From positions 62,001-126,000 of the forward strand of contig WGNA01000006.1 in NCBI GenBank assembly GCA_016124755.1: a stretch of 64,000 nt of DNA, written 5' to 3'. Below the pieces are notes generated by a model. The model did not search any database. It saw nothing but the letters and a program-made list of their open reading frames with translations, and was not told the DNA's origin. Source of the stretch: Bacteroidota bacterium (lineage in GTDB: Bacteria > Bacteroidota > Bacteroidia > NS11-12g > UBA9320). The translations under genes and the position numbers were made by a program. Positions 52,762 to 62,200 of this stretch are shown piece by piece (position 1 is the stretch's first letter; each line of letters opens with the position of its first letter).

Positions 52762-55170
52762 ATGAAACAGGCTTTTTTACTTGTTCTAATTTTCATCACA
52801 CATTCTTATGTCTTAGCTCAAAAGACTGATACATGCCATTATGAACTGAACGGTGTAATTCTCGACGAAGACACCAAAGATCCGCTGCCCTATGTTCAGG
52901 TGAATATTAAGGGAACGCAGCAGGTAACCATTACCGATGTTAAAGGGCAATTTCATTTTACCGGATTGTGTAATGAGAAGAACGTACTCATTATTTCCTG
53001 TTCAGGTTATTGCGATACTACTTGTGAACAGCATCACGAACACGGTAAGTCGCCTCATATTTATTTAAAACAAAAAGTGAATTCTCTCTCAGCGGTAACT
53101 GTTTCTGTGGCGAAACCCAAAGAAGCCGGCACTACCAGTATTTCTCAACAATCGATTAATAAAGAAACACTGGATGATAAACCGACTCAAACGTTAGCCG
53201 GGGCTATTTCTGAAATAGACGGTGTCACTTTTACCTCAACAGGTACGAATGTTCAGCTTCCGGTTATTCACGGATTGTATGGTAACCGGGTGTTAATCCT
53301 CAACAACGGACTCAAACACGGTTTTCAAAATTGGGGATCGGATCACGCACCGGAAATTGACATCTCAAGTGCCAATAATATTACGGTTGTTAAAGGTGCT
53401 GCCGGAGTTCGTTTTGGCCCGGAAGCGTTGGGAGGAGCTATTATAGTTGAAGCCGATCCGCTGCATTTGAATGAAGATATGCGGGTAGATATCGGTACCG
53501 GTTATCAAACAAACGGAAGAGGCTATAATGTAAAAACCGGTTTCGGTAAAGGAATGAAAAAGTGGAGTTATTACGTTGGTGCCGGTTATACAAAAATTGG
53601 CGACCGGCACACTCCGGATTATTCCATGACCAATTCCGGCAAACAGGAAATTTCAGCCAATGCCGGAATCCGGTATCATCTGGAGAAGTGGGATTTCAGA
53701 ATGTATTACAGTTACGTTTCTCAGGATCTTGCTTTGTTGAGATCTTCTATTGCCGAAAGCGGAAACCTTTTGATTCGTGCCATTGATTCGGAACAACCCC
53801 TTTTTATCCGGCCGTTTTCGTATGATATCAACGAGCCAAACCAGCTAACACAACACCATTTAGGGAAAGCAGAAATCAACTGGTGGTATTCAAAGGATTC
53901 CAAAATCACGCTGAGGATCGGGCAACAGTTTAATAAACGTTCGGAATACGATGTAAGGCGAAACGCATATCTGCCGATCATCGACCTCAATCTGGCAACG
54001 ACGGATGTTCAGTTGGAGTGGAAACATCCGGATTGGAAAAAGCTCGACGGTTTGGTTGGCTTGCAACTCTTTTCACAGAACAACGACAACAACCCCGGCA
54101 CCGGAACCACGCCTTTTATACCGAATTACAATTCAATCCGGTACAGTGGTTTTGTGATCGAAACTCTTAAGAAAACAAAGAGTACGTATGAACTGGGTAT
54201 CCGCTTCGATTACATCAATAATAATGTACGGGGCAGAGAAACAAGTCAGGCGATTTTTCGCGACAACTATCATTTCTCGAACCTGACATCCTCTTTGGGA
54301 TACCTCCTCAGACTTTCAGACAATTCAACGTTCAGAACCAATCTGGGAGCGGCTTGGAGAACTCCGAACATGGCCGAGCTGTACAGTTTTGGTCAACACG
54401 GTTTCAAAACTTCGTTCGGATTGCTCCGATACAGTTCTGATGAGAACGGCGCTTTGGTCACCAGCAGGGTTACACTCATGAATCAAAGTGCCGTAAAACC
54501 CGAGAAAGGATTAAAATGGGTTAATGAATTGGAGAGTCAGCAAGGCAAAAACAATTTAGCCGTTACCGCTTACACACATTACATTCAACATTTTATTTTC
54601 AACCGGCCTGTGGCAGTAATCGGAACCATAAGAGGTCCTATGCCGGTTTTTATTTACGATCAGGTGGATGCCCTTTTTATGGGTGTTGACTTTACGTGGC
54701 GAAGAGAATTGTCGGATAAACTTTCGGGTACTTACGGCATTAGTTATCTGTGGTCACACGACATTGAGAAAAATGAAGCCCTGATCAATCAGCCTCCAAT
54801 ACGCACACATCTTAAATTAGCCAGAGAAGTACACGGATTGGGTATTTTTAAATCCTCAAAGTTCACAATCTCACCAAGCTATACCTTTAAACAATTTCAG
54901 GCACCGCGCACCATCAGACCCGAACAGCTTATCGACGGTTCTGTTCAGATAACCACGGAATCTGAAATATTCGACTTCAAGAATGCACCTAACGGCTATT
55001 TCCTGCTGGACGTTTCCTGGAGTTTTAAATGGAAAGGAATAAGGTGTGGCGTGTCGATTCAAAATTCTTTAAACACCCGATATCGGGACTACCTCAATGA
55101 AATGCGGTATTTCTCAAACGAGGTGGGAAGAAATTTTCAATTCACAATTAATTACACAATCAAACCTTAA
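52762..55170 (+). CDS. TonB-dependent receptor, probable metal uptake
   Basis: An 802-residue outer-membrane receptor. It has a signal peptide (MKQAFLLVLIFITHSYVLAQ), a carboxypeptidase-like domain (residues 26-115: LNGVILDEDTKDPLPYVQV), and a plug with QTLAGAISEIDGVTFTSTGT and LPVIHGLYGNRVLILNNGLK. A 22-strand barrel follows, ending in FQFTINYTIKP. A His-rich run, CEQHHEHGK, lies in the N-terminal domain, unusual and consistent with zinc or copper binding. The gene is followed 11 bases later by a lipoprotein with the same probable role. The substrate is not proven by sequence. Confidence 0.88.
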   Translation: MKQAFLLVLIFITHSYVLAQKTDTCHYELNGVILDEDTKDPLPYVQVNIKGTQQVTITDVKGQFHFTGLCNEKNVLIISCSGYCDTTCEQHHEHGKSPHIYLKQKVNSLSAVTVSVAKPKEAGTTSISQQSINKETLDDKPTQTLAGAISEIDGVTFTSTGTNVQLPVIHGLYGNRVLILNNGLKHGFQNWGSDHAPEIDISSANNITVVKGAAGVRFGPEALGGAIIVEADPLHLNEDMRVDIGTGYQTNGRGYNVKTGFGKGMKKWSYYVGAGYTKIGDRHTPDYSMTNSGKQEISANAGIRYHLEKWDFRMYYSYVSQDLALLRSSIAESGNLLIRAIDSEQPLFIRPFSYDINEPNQLTQHHLGKAEINWWYSKDSKITLRIGQQFNKRSEYDVRRNAYLPIIDLNLATTDVQLEWKHPDWKKLDGLVGLQLFSQNNDNNPGTGTTPFIPNYNSIRYSGFVIETLKKTKSTYELGIRFDYINNNVRGRETSQAIFRDNYHFSNLTSSLGYLLRLSDNSTFRTNLGAAWRTPNMAELYSFGQHGFKTSFGLLRYSSDENGALVTSRVTLMNQSAVKPEKGLKWVNELESQQGKNNLAVTAYTHYIQHFIFNRPVAVIGTIRGPMPVFIYDQVDALFMGVDFTWRRELSDKLSGTYGISYLWSHDIEKNEALINQPPIRTHLKLAREVHGLGIFKSSKFTISPSYTFKQFQAPRTIRPEQLIDGSVQITTESEIFDFKNAPNGYFLLDVSWSFKWKGIRCGVSIQNSLNTRYRDYLNEMRYFSNEVGRNFQFTINYTIKP

Positions 55171-55181
55171 TCAATTAAAAA

Positions 55182-55796
55182 ATGAACAAATTAAATTCAA
55201 TAAAAAAATTAGCTATTTATACAATGTTGGTCGGAGTGATCACCATTTCCGGATGTAAAGACGACGAAGCTCCGGCACCGGAAAATGAAGAAGAAGTAAT
55301 AACCGATGTAAAACTCATTTTCACCAATAATGCAAATGCTAACGATGTGGTGGAAGCGATGGCACAAGATCCGGATGGAGAAGGAGTGCAGGAATTAACC
55401 GTTTTGGATTCAATAAATCTCGACACGGGAAAAACCTACACGCTCACTTTCGAAATCATAAACAACTTAGAAACCCCGGGAGGTGATATCGGAAAAGAAA
55501 TCCTGAATGAAAATGATGCACACCAGTTTTTTTTCGCATTTACAAATAATGCTTTTGTAAATCCCGCCGGTGATGGAAATGTTGACAAAGCATCTGACCC
55601 GCTGAATTATAATGATTACGACAAAAACGGAAATCCGGTTGGTCTTTCGACAACCTGGACGACTTCTTCTGTTCCGCTTTCCGGAGGATTTTTTACCCTT
55701 CGGCTACAGCATCAACCGGATATAAAAAGTTCGACAACCGGTGCTAATGATGGCGACACAGATCTGCTACTCCAATTCGTTTTGAACATTAAATAG
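55182..55796 (+). CDS. Lipoprotein partner of the TonB receptor
   Basis: A 204-residue lipoprotein whose signal (IKKLAIYTMLVGVITISGC) ends at a lipidated Cys at residue 26. The mature part is acidic, with strands such as VKLIFTNNANANDVVEAMAQ, a HQFFFAFT segment and a conserved end GDTDLLLQFVLNIK. In Bacteroidota a lipoprotein like this often follows metal-receptor genes and is labelled as a periplasmic-binding-like protein. It is probably the cell-surface or periplasmic partner of the receptor. A terminator follows. Confidence 0.78.
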   Translation: MNKLNSIKKLAIYTMLVGVITISGCKDDEAPAPENEEEVITDVKLIFTNNANANDVVEAMAQDPDGEGVQELTVLDSINLDTGKTYTLTFEIINNLETPGGDIGKEILNENDAHQFFFAFTNNAFVNPAGDGNVDKASDPLNYNDYDKNGNPVGLSTTWTTSSVPLSGGFFTLRLQHQPDIKSSTTGANDGDTDLLLQFVLNIK

Positions 55797-55827
55797 TTTT
55801 AGATTTTCATCAGAATTTCGAATTAAT

Positions 55828-55862
55828 AAAGAGCCTTTCTTTTTAGGGAGGCTCTTTGCTTT
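55828..55862 (+). terminator. Terminator of the TonB receptor operon
   Basis: AAAGAGCCT and AGGCTCTTT pair around a 12-base loop. The run after the stem is TTT-GCTTT, so it is of moderate strength. Confidence 0.78.
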
Positions 55863-55906
55863 GGTGCTGAAACCCTTGCTTACGACAATTGAATATGATT
55901 CGTATT

Positions 55907-55924
55907 TGGTGTATTTTTACACCA
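55907..55924 (+). promoter_or_regulatory. Likely ParD operator (inverted repeat at the start codon)
   Basis: TGGTGTA and TACACCA form a perfect 7-bp inverted repeat with a TTTT spacer. Its last base is the A of the parD ATG, a position well suited to autorepression by the antitoxin. Confidence 0.65.
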
Positions 55925-56163
55925 TGGCAAGGCTGAGCATCTCTTTTACAAAACCCAATGACGATTGGTTAAATCTTCAGATTGAAAGCAAAGAATATTC
56001 AAGTAAGAGTGAATTAGTTAATGATCTGATCCGGCAGGCCAGAAAACAGCAGGCGGAAGTTGACTGGATCAGAACACGATTGGAGAATGCGGAACAAAAG
56101 GGATTTACAACCGATAGTAAGGAAGAAATTTTAAGGCAATCGAAGTCGTTGCATAATGGCTAA
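55924..56163 (+). CDS. parD: ParD-like antitoxin
   Basis: A 79-residue type II antitoxin of the ParD/CopG type. The N-terminal ribbon-helix-helix part (MARLSISFTKPNDDWLNLQI) binds DNA, and the C-terminal tail (ESKEYSSKSELVNDLIRQAR, then SKEEILRQSK) wraps the toxin. ATG 55924 is chosen because it starts the family sequence; an upstream in-frame GTG would add 21 unlikely residues. Its stop overlaps the start of a parE-like gene by 8 bases, the normal parDE layout. The toxin gene is frameshifted. Confidence 0.88.
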   Translation: MARLSISFTKPNDDWLNLQIESKEYSSKSELVNDLIRQARKQQAEVDWIRTRLENAEQKGFTTDSKEEILRQSKSLHNG

Positions 56164-56442
56164 TTTTATTCTGAGTGAACAAGCCAAAGAAGATCTTATT
56201 CGAATTCACCAATATGGAATCATCACTTTTGGAATGGCTCAAGCCGACAAATATTTTTAATCCTTTTTCTTCAGTTTGAATTAATTGCGGAACAACCATT
56301 CGCATTTGAATCGGTTGACTATATAAGAAAAGGATACAGAAGATGCGTTTGTGGAGTCGACAGTATTTTCTTCCGAATCAATGAAGATACAATAGAAATT
56401 ATGGCAATAATCGGAAGACAGGATTTGAAGAACATTCTATAG
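56156..56442 (+). pseudogene. parE: ParE-like toxin, frameshifted
   Basis: The ATG at 56156 starts MANFILSEQAKEDLIRIHQY and runs to ADKYF, where a stop occurs at once (TAA near 56258). The rest of a ParE toxin is readable in another frame from about 56275: FELIAEQPFAFESVDYIRKG then YRRCVCGVDSIFFRINEDTI, down to GRQDLKNIL and TAG at 56442. The change is a net one-base shift near 56255-56275, in a T-rich run. It is either a real inactivation or a base-call error. In ParE the C-terminal Arg-rich strand binds gyrase; it is intact in the second frame. Confidence 0.85.
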
Positions 56443-56585
56443 CATCACTCTCAGAAATATTCGATAGCCAGTACCACTTAGAACTGGAATTTGACTTTCC
56501 CATTTAACTTTCAATATTCACAACAATGGTAATAGCATATTACCAACATTCCATTTTCGCCTTAAACTCAGCCCGAGTCAAATCT

Positions 56586-56593
56586 TACTTTTG
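56586..56593 (+). promoter_or_regulatory. Probable -7 promoter box of the ABC-F gene
   Basis: TACTTTTG is a perfect TAnnTTTG, 5 bases before the ATG, so the leader would be very short or absent. A -33 box is not clear. Confidence 0.5.
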
Positions 56594-56598
56594 CAGCC

Positions 56599-58518
56599 AT
56601 GATTTCGCTCAACAATGTTTCGTATGAATTCGCAGGAAGATATCTGTACCGCGATGCCTCGTGGCACATTAAACCGCGTGAGCGAATCGGTTTGGTAGGA
56701 AAAAACGGAAGCGGAAAAACTACGCTTCTTCGTCTTATTACCGGCGATTACGAATTGCGGGAAGGAACTATTTCCAAGACCAAGAGCCTGAGAGTAGGAT
56801 ATCTCCATCAGGAAATGTCGGAAACCAAAACCGACAAGAGTATTCTCGAGGTGGCTAAAGAAGCTTTCATCGATGTGATTGAAATGGAAGCGGAAATGAA
56901 TTCCATTTACAAAGCGATGGAAGAAGAGGTGACCGACGAAATGCTGGAACGACTCGGTCATTTGCAGGAAGAATTTGAACGGCGCAACGGTTATCAGATC
57001 CAGAGTATGACGGAAGAAATTCTGGAAGGACTCGGGTTTAAAACAGCAGATCTCAGTCGTCCGTTGCAGGAGTTTAGCGGTGGTTGGCGAATGCGGGTAA
57101 TTCTCGCCCGGATGCTCCTCGAAAAGCCGGATTTGTTAATGCTTGATGAGCCCACGAACCACCTCGACCTTCCGTCCATAGAATGGTTGGAGAATTATCT
57201 CATTACGTATGAAGGAACCGTAATCATTGTCTCTCACGACCGGTTTTTCCTGAATCGCATGGTTACTAAAATCGTAGAAGTTACCCATCAGAAATTGTAT
57301 CAGTGGGAAGGGAATTACGATTTTTATTTAAAAGCTAAACTCGAACGCGACGAACTTCAGCAGCGTCAGTACGAGAATCAGCAGCAATACATTAAGGATC
57401 AGGAAAAATTTATTAACCGGTTTCGGGCTAAAGCTTCCAAAGCAACAGCCGTTCAGAGCCGGATTAAAATGCTCGACAAACTTGATCTGATCGAAGAAGT
57501 GGAAAGCGATGGAGCCGTAGTAAACCTCAAATTCGACATCAAACGCGAGTCGGGAAAGGTGATCATGGAACTCAACGATATTTCCAAGGCATTTGGCAAC
57601 AACCGTATTTTGAGTCATACCAGAGAGAGCATAATACGGGGAGATAAGATTGCGCTCATCGGTGCAAACGGAAAAGGAAAATCAACCCTGTTACGCATTA
57701 TTGCCGGAACTGAAACGCACGACGGAGAGCGAAAAGAGGGTTACAATGTGCTTACTTCCTTTTTTGCACAGCACCAGTTACAGGCGCTTCATCTCGACAA
57801 TGAAATTCTTCAGGAACTTATGGAACACGGATCGGGATTATTAGAAACCGAAATCCGAACGGTTCTGGGATGTTTCCTTTTTACCGGTGAAGATGTATTT
57901 AAACCTATCCGGGTGTTGAGCGGTGGCGAAAAATCGAGGGTTGCCCTGGCTAAAACCTTAGTGGAAAAAGCCAACTTTCTTCTACTCGATGAGCCCACAA
58001 ACCACCTCGACATTCAATCGATTGAGGTTTTGGTTCAGGCGTTAAAGAATTATCAGGGGAGTTTCGTTCTGGTGAGTCACGACCGGTATTTTGTTTCGGA
58101 AGTAGCAAATAAAATCTGGTGGATCGAAGACGAACAGATCAAAGAATATCCGGGCACATACAGAGAGTATTTGTATTGGCGCGAGAAAAATGCAGCAGAG
58201 AATAAACCGGAACCGGAAATCAAAAAAGTAGCTGAGAATGTAAAGGGCAAACCGGCCGATCCGAATAAGGAATCTGCACAAAAGCTCAGAAGATTGAAAA
58301 ACAGTTGGGATGAAATGGAGCAATCTCTTGCGGTTTTAAAATCGAAACAAAAAGATCTGGAAGCAGAGCTGGCCTCGGAAGAAGTGATGAACGACGTTGC
58401 GAAACTCACTTCGCTTTCGGAAGATCACAGTCGGCTCCGTAAAGAAATCGACGTGATTGAAACCGACATGGAAGTGTTGTTGGAGGAGATAATAATTTTA
58501 GAAGAAGAAGTAGGCTAA
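56599..58518 (+). CDS. ABC-F family ATPase
   Basis: A 639-residue soluble protein with two ATP-binding cassettes and no membrane part. The first cassette has GKNGSGKTTLLRLI and FSGGWRMRVILARMLLEKPD with LMLDEPTNHLDLPSIEW; the second has GANGKGKSTLLRIIAGTETH and LSGGEKSRVALAKTLVE with LLDEPTNHLDIQSIE. A charged linker region (about 240-310) separates them, and the tail from about 545 is a coiled coil. ABC-F proteins act on ribosomes, either in translation or antibiotic protection, and I cannot say which. The two-part linker fits Uup or EttA-like members. Confidence 0.93.
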   Translation: MISLNNVSYEFAGRYLYRDASWHIKPRERIGLVGKNGSGKTTLLRLITGDYELREGTISKTKSLRVGYLHQEMSETKTDKSILEVAKEAFIDVIEMEAEMNSIYKAMEEEVTDEMLERLGHLQEEFERRNGYQIQSMTEEILEGLGFKTADLSRPLQEFSGGWRMRVILARMLLEKPDLLMLDEPTNHLDLPSIEWLENYLITYEGTVIIVSHDRFFLNRMVTKIVEVTHQKLYQWEGNYDFYLKAKLERDELQQRQYENQQQYIKDQEKFINRFRAKASKATAVQSRIKMLDKLDLIEEVESDGAVVNLKFDIKRESGKVIMELNDISKAFGNNRILSHTRESIIRGDKIALIGANGKGKSTLLRIIAGTETHDGERKEGYNVLTSFFAQHQLQALHLDNEILQELMEHGSGLLETEIRTVLGCFLFTGEDVFKPIRVLSGGEKSRVALAKTLVEKANFLLLDEPTNHLDIQSIEVLVQALKNYQGSFVLVSHDRYFVSEVANKIWWIEDEQIKEYPGTYREYLYWREKNAAENKPEPEIKKVAENVKGKPADPNKESAQKLRRLKNSWDEMEQSLAVLKSKQKDLEAELASEEVMNDVAKLTSLSEDHSRLRKEIDVIETDMEVLLEEIIILEEEVG

Positions 58519-58521
58519 ACG

Positions 58522-58983
58522 TTATTTCCTTCTAAAAAAATCGAACTCAATTTTTTTGTTTTCTCCATCGCTTACAAGAGCGTGAAGTGAGTCTTTGGTA
58601 ATCCGGTAATTAATATACTTCGGAAAATCATGTACCGGATTTACCGCTTCAAATCCGTCGTCGGTTTGTGTATTAATTTTAAAGTGCACCGGCATGGGAT
58701 TTTCATCCGTGTCTGCGATGTAATACCAAAAGCCGTCAATTTTCTGAATGCTGAGTTTTTCCTGAAAGAGCGTGTCGTTATTACGAGTTAAAAGCCCGAA
58801 ACCCACGAGCAGACTATCATTGGTGCGACTCCATTTTTCGGTGTGCAAAAGACTGTCTTTGTGATCTGTGTTTTCCCAGGTTCCGATGAGCATGTCGAAA
58901 GGTTTGCGATGAGATCCTTTTCGCAGAACACAACCTGAAATTAAAAGAATGAGCAGAATCGGGGTTATCGTTTTTGATATCAC
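58522..58983 (-). CDS. DUF6265-like lipoprotein
   Basis: A 153-residue lipoprotein. The signal ends at LLISGC (Cys 18), and the mature part opens RKPFDMLIGTWENTDHKDS, then EKWSRTNDSLLVGFGLLTRN, then VHDFPKYINYRITKDSL and a final basic FDFFRRK. It resembles the lipocalin-like DUF6265 family of Bacteroidota. The ligand is unknown. It converges on the ABC-F gene and diverges from the next lipoprotein. Confidence 0.78.
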   Translation of the reverse strand: MISKTITPILLILLISGCVLRKGSHRKPFDMLIGTWENTDHKDSLLHTEKWSRTNDSLLVGFGLLTRNNDTLFQEKLSIQKIDGFWYYIADTDENPMPVHFKINTQTDDGFEAVNPVHDFPKYINYRITKDSLHALVSDGENKKIEFDFFRRK

Positions 58984-59086
58984 AAGACAAAAGTATGAGC
59001 AACAAACTTATAGCAGCCAATTGGATAATTCCGTTCTCGTCGTATTTTGCAACCCAATGAACAATGTATTAAGAGTAAATAATTCT

Positions 59087-59581
59087 ATGAAAAACCTGGC
59101 CCTGTTTACAATGCTGTTTGCTGCCTTTACCTTTCAGGCGTGTAAAGATGATGAACCGGTAACTACCACAACCACCACAACTGATATTCGCGACGATGCT
59201 GTAGGTGAATACAATACACACCTTACCATTTATAATGCTAAAACACTTGCGCTCAAGAAAGAGTATGACCTCTTTCTGGTTGTACAGAAAAGCAGTAAAG
59301 ACACTAAGTCGGTTAATTTTTATATCGACGGATTGAGTCTTTTTATGACCGGAAGTAATTTCAGACAGATTACCGGAGCGACCGCTTTTGATATTCCCGA
59401 ACAGGAAGTTAAGGACTATGGAAATTTAAAAGGATCCAACTACATTAATGTTACTGGAGAGACCGGAAGATTTCAGGGAGTTTGCTATCCTTCAGATAAG
59501 AAGATCACTGTTTATTGCGAGAAGGACAACGGCGGAACTTCCGACAACGACCTTTACGAATTCAAAATGACGAAGAAGTAA
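59087..59581 (+). CDS. Unknown lipoprotein
   Basis: A 164-residue lipoprotein. The signal MKNLALFTMLFAAFTFQAC leads to a Thr-rich run (VTTTTTTTD) and a beta-rich mature part: DAVGEYNTHLTIYNAKTLAL, FYIDGLSLFMTGSNF and GRFQGVCYPSDKKITVYCE. It has no recognised family. ATG 59087 is preferred because it begins the signal; ATG 59057, also in frame, adds ten polar residues. It stands alone. Confidence 0.72.
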   Translation: MKNLALFTMLFAAFTFQACKDDEPVTTTTTTTDIRDDAVGEYNTHLTIYNAKTLALKKEYDLFLVVQKSSKDTKSVNFYIDGLSLFMTGSNFRQITGATAFDIPEQEVKDYGNLKGSNYINVTGETGRFQGVCYPSDKKITVYCEKDNGGTSDNDLYEFKMTKK

Positions 59582-59662
59582 AATCAGGTCGTCAGGCCAC
59601 AATCATTTTTCCCGAATGATGCAACTGTTAGCCTGAATAGTCATCATCTTTATGATGCCGTG

Positions 59663-61600
59663 ATGCGCCGACCGTTTTTACAAATCTTAATCGTCTTTCT
59701 CATGATTCCTCTGGCAACCAGAGGTACGCATATCATGGGAGGTGATTTGTATTATCACCACATTACCGAAGACAGTTTCCGGATTACCATGCGGTATTTT
59801 GTCGACTGTGTAAATGGGAACGCCAGTGCGATCAGTTCGGATAAAATTGCCTATTTCGGTTTTTTTGATGCGAAGACTAATTCGTTGATCACCACACATT
59901 CGGTTGTGAGAACCGGACCGGTGAAGGTTTCCGAAATAAATTACAAGTGTGTAACCAATTTACCGAATGCCTGTGTAGATCAATACGAATACACATTTAC
60001 CAAAAAGATTGATCCGGGCGAAAACGGAATTATCGTTTCGTTTCAACGCTGCTGTAGAAACTATACAATTTCGAACCTCTACGATCCCGGAGGCACCGGC
60101 ATGACGTTGATGGCATTTATTCCTCCCAAAGGCGTGGTGAACGACAACCCGGTTTTTAAATCTTTGCCTCCTAATTTTTTGTGTAATGATGCCCCGTTGG
60201 TTTTTGATCATTCCGCCACCGATGCCGATGGCGACTCTTTAGAATACGAACTATACAATCCGTTTCTCGGAGCGTCTTCTCTGGATCCGCAGCCGTCGCA
60301 ACCCAGCCGGCCTCCGTATGCCCCTGTCGCCTATTTATCACCCTACAATGTAATGGACATGATGGGAGGTAAGGAGCTTTTAAAGATTGATCGCAGCACT
60401 GGATTGCTGACTGTTTTTCCGAATGAAGAAGGTCAGTTTGTGGTCGGAATTAAGGCAATCGAATATCGCGACGGAAAGGTGATCGGTATGTCGTATCGCG
60501 ATTATCAGTTTAATGTTTTGTATTGCAAACTCACAGTGAAAGCAAAATTTGAAGTGCCGCAGATTACCTGTAAAACCACTTCGGTTGCATTTGTTAATTC
60601 GAGCGATTCGTCGGATGTTTATCATTGGGATTTTGGAATTGGTAATCTGGATTCAGACACATCAAACCTCAAAAATCCGGTATATACGTATTTGAAATCG
60701 GGTGATTACAGCGTAAAATTAATTGCCCAAAAAGCAAATTGTTCCGACAGCGTAACCCATTCATTTTCCATCGGTGGATTGGATATACTGAGTGCCGATT
60801 TTACAGTTTCACCCAATCAAATTTGTGTTGGAGATACCGTATTTATTACAGACAACAGTTCGAAGGCCAGCGATTGGTATTGGAGTTTTAGCGACAACAC
60901 ACCGCTACTTCATAATGTAAAAACCACATTTCATCAGTTTACGGAAGACGGTGATTTCGAAGTTAAATTGCAGTTGTTCGATACGGCGGAATGCACGTTA
61001 AATGATACCGCAACCCGAATAGTTCATGTTATAAAAAGAGCGGTAAAGTCACCTTTATTTTCAGCCGAATCAAACGATGTCTGCCATCCTTCAGCTTTAA
61101 TACTTAACATGCCATCGGAAGAAATTAAGCACTGGAAATGGGAGATTGAATCCGACAGCGGATCGTTCGAAGATCGGGTGACGGTTCTGAAGAAATTTGA
61201 AAATCCCGGAAATTATTTCATACGAATTACCCCGCTCGACACACCCGAATATTGCACGACGTTCCCGGTTCTCGATACATTCCTGTACGTTGAATCGGTG
61301 GAAACACCTGAGGCAAAGGTTACGCTTTATAATATCTACACACCGAATGATGATGGCTTTAACGAATGTTTTTCTCCCGGGCTCGACCCTGCCGCTTGTT
61401 ATTCTATTCGTTGGAGAGTTTACAACCGTTGGGGAGAATTGTTTTTTAAGTCTGATGAAGACGGAGCCTGTTGGAACGGATTGGTGAGGAACAATCAGCA
61501 CGTTGTTCCGGCAGGGACGTATTTCGCACTTTATGAACTAATGGATGAGTCGGGAAAAGAGATTGATTCTATTTCCGGCACCATTACTTTGATCCGATAA
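59663..61600 (+). CDS. T9SS type B cargo protein with PKD domains
   Basis: A 645-residue secreted protein. After a signal peptide (LQILIVFLMIPLATRG) an N-terminal part (about 25-290) opens THIMGGDLYYHHITEDSFRI and has disulfide-prone Cys residues (QRCCRNY). Two PKD-like modules follow (VYHWDFGIGN, then DWYWSFSDN), with YVESVE leading to a C-terminal type B T9SS sorting domain: YNIYTPNDDGFNE, YNRWGELFFKSDEDG, ACWNGLVRN, VVPAGTYFALYEL. ATG 59663 is preferred; GTG 59660 is three bases upstream. A second T9SS client for this window, with a different sorting signal type. Confidence 0.9.
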   Translation: MRRPFLQILIVFLMIPLATRGTHIMGGDLYYHHITEDSFRITMRYFVDCVNGNASAISSDKIAYFGFFDAKTNSLITTHSVVRTGPVKVSEINYKCVTNLPNACVDQYEYTFTKKIDPGENGIIVSFQRCCRNYTISNLYDPGGTGMTLMAFIPPKGVVNDNPVFKSLPPNFLCNDAPLVFDHSATDADGDSLEYELYNPFLGASSLDPQPSQPSRPPYAPVAYLSPYNVMDMMGGKELLKIDRSTGLLTVFPNEEGQFVVGIKAIEYRDGKVIGMSYRDYQFNVLYCKLTVKAKFEVPQITCKTTSVAFVNSSDSSDVYHWDFGIGNLDSDTSNLKNPVYTYLKSGDYSVKLIAQKANCSDSVTHSFSIGGLDILSADFTVSPNQICVGDTVFITDNSSKASDWYWSFSDNTPLLHNVKTTFHQFTEDGDFEVKLQLFDTAECTLNDTATRIVHVIKRAVKSPLFSAESNDVCHPSALILNMPSEEIKHWKWEIESDSGSFEDRVTVLKKFENPGNYFIRITPLDTPEYCTTFPVLDTFLYVESVETPEAKVTLYNIYTPNDDGFNECFSPGLDPAACYSIRWRVYNRWGELFFKSDEDGACWNGLVRNNQHVVPAGTYFALYELMDESGKEIDSISGTITLIR

Positions 61601-61663
61601 AATTCTTTGATTTTTTCTAAAGGTAAACTGTTCTAATTTAGCCGGACTAAACCACCCATTCTT

Positions 61664-62194
61664 ATGGCTAAACCATCGCCCGAAAGCATTCCCGTTTATT
61701 ATCGACCCTATCTCGAAAAGGTGAAGTCTGCAAACGTTCTGCAGGCATTAGATGAAGGTTTCGAAGATTTGAGAACAGAACTCAACACGCTCAACAAAGC
61801 CCAGTTCGATTTCGCTTATGCACCCGAGAAGTGGACTGTGAAACAAGTGCTCCAGCATCTTTTAGACTCGGAAAGAATTATGAGTTACCGGGCATTGAGA
61901 TTTGCCCGTGGTGACAGAACCGAGTTGCCCGGATTTGATCAGAACGAATATGTGAACGGTCCCGGAATAAAAGTCAGATCGATACAATCCATGAAAAACG
62001 AACTTCTGGTTCAGCGAAATTGTACCCGACTTTTATTTGAGAGTTTTACCCCGGAAGAATTGAAGCGGGAGGGCATTGCCAATGGATATGTTATGAGTGT
62101 AAATGCGATTGGTTTCATCATTACCGGTCACACATTGCACCATTACCAAATTCTCAGGGATCGTTATTTTGCGGCGGAGAATTTTCCGACGTAA
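61664..62194 (+). CDS. DinB-like metal-dependent protein
   Basis: A 176-residue four-helix-bundle protein of the DinB/YfiT superfamily. The His triad expected of the family appears in QHLLDSERIMSYRALRFARG (His near residue 67) and in ITGHTLHHYQILRDRYF near the C-terminus. The N-terminal part has WTVKQVLQHLL. Members include thiol-dependent transferases and damage-induced proteins of unclear function. It precedes a membrane-protein gene by 6 bases. Confidence 0.85.
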   Translation: MAKPSPESIPVYYRPYLEKVKSANVLQALDEGFEDLRTELNTLNKAQFDFAYAPEKWTVKQVLQHLLDSERIMSYRALRFARGDRTELPGFDQNEYVNGPGIKVRSIQSMKNELLVQRNCTRLLFESFTPEELKREGIANGYVMSVNAIGFIITGHTLHHYQILRDRYFAAENFPT

Positions 62195-62200
62195 AATCAA

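Noticed and set aside
61097-61501. 134-codon minus-strand frame opposite the type B cargo gene
   Set aside because: The plus frame has the T9SS sorting domain here; the minus frame is a shadow.
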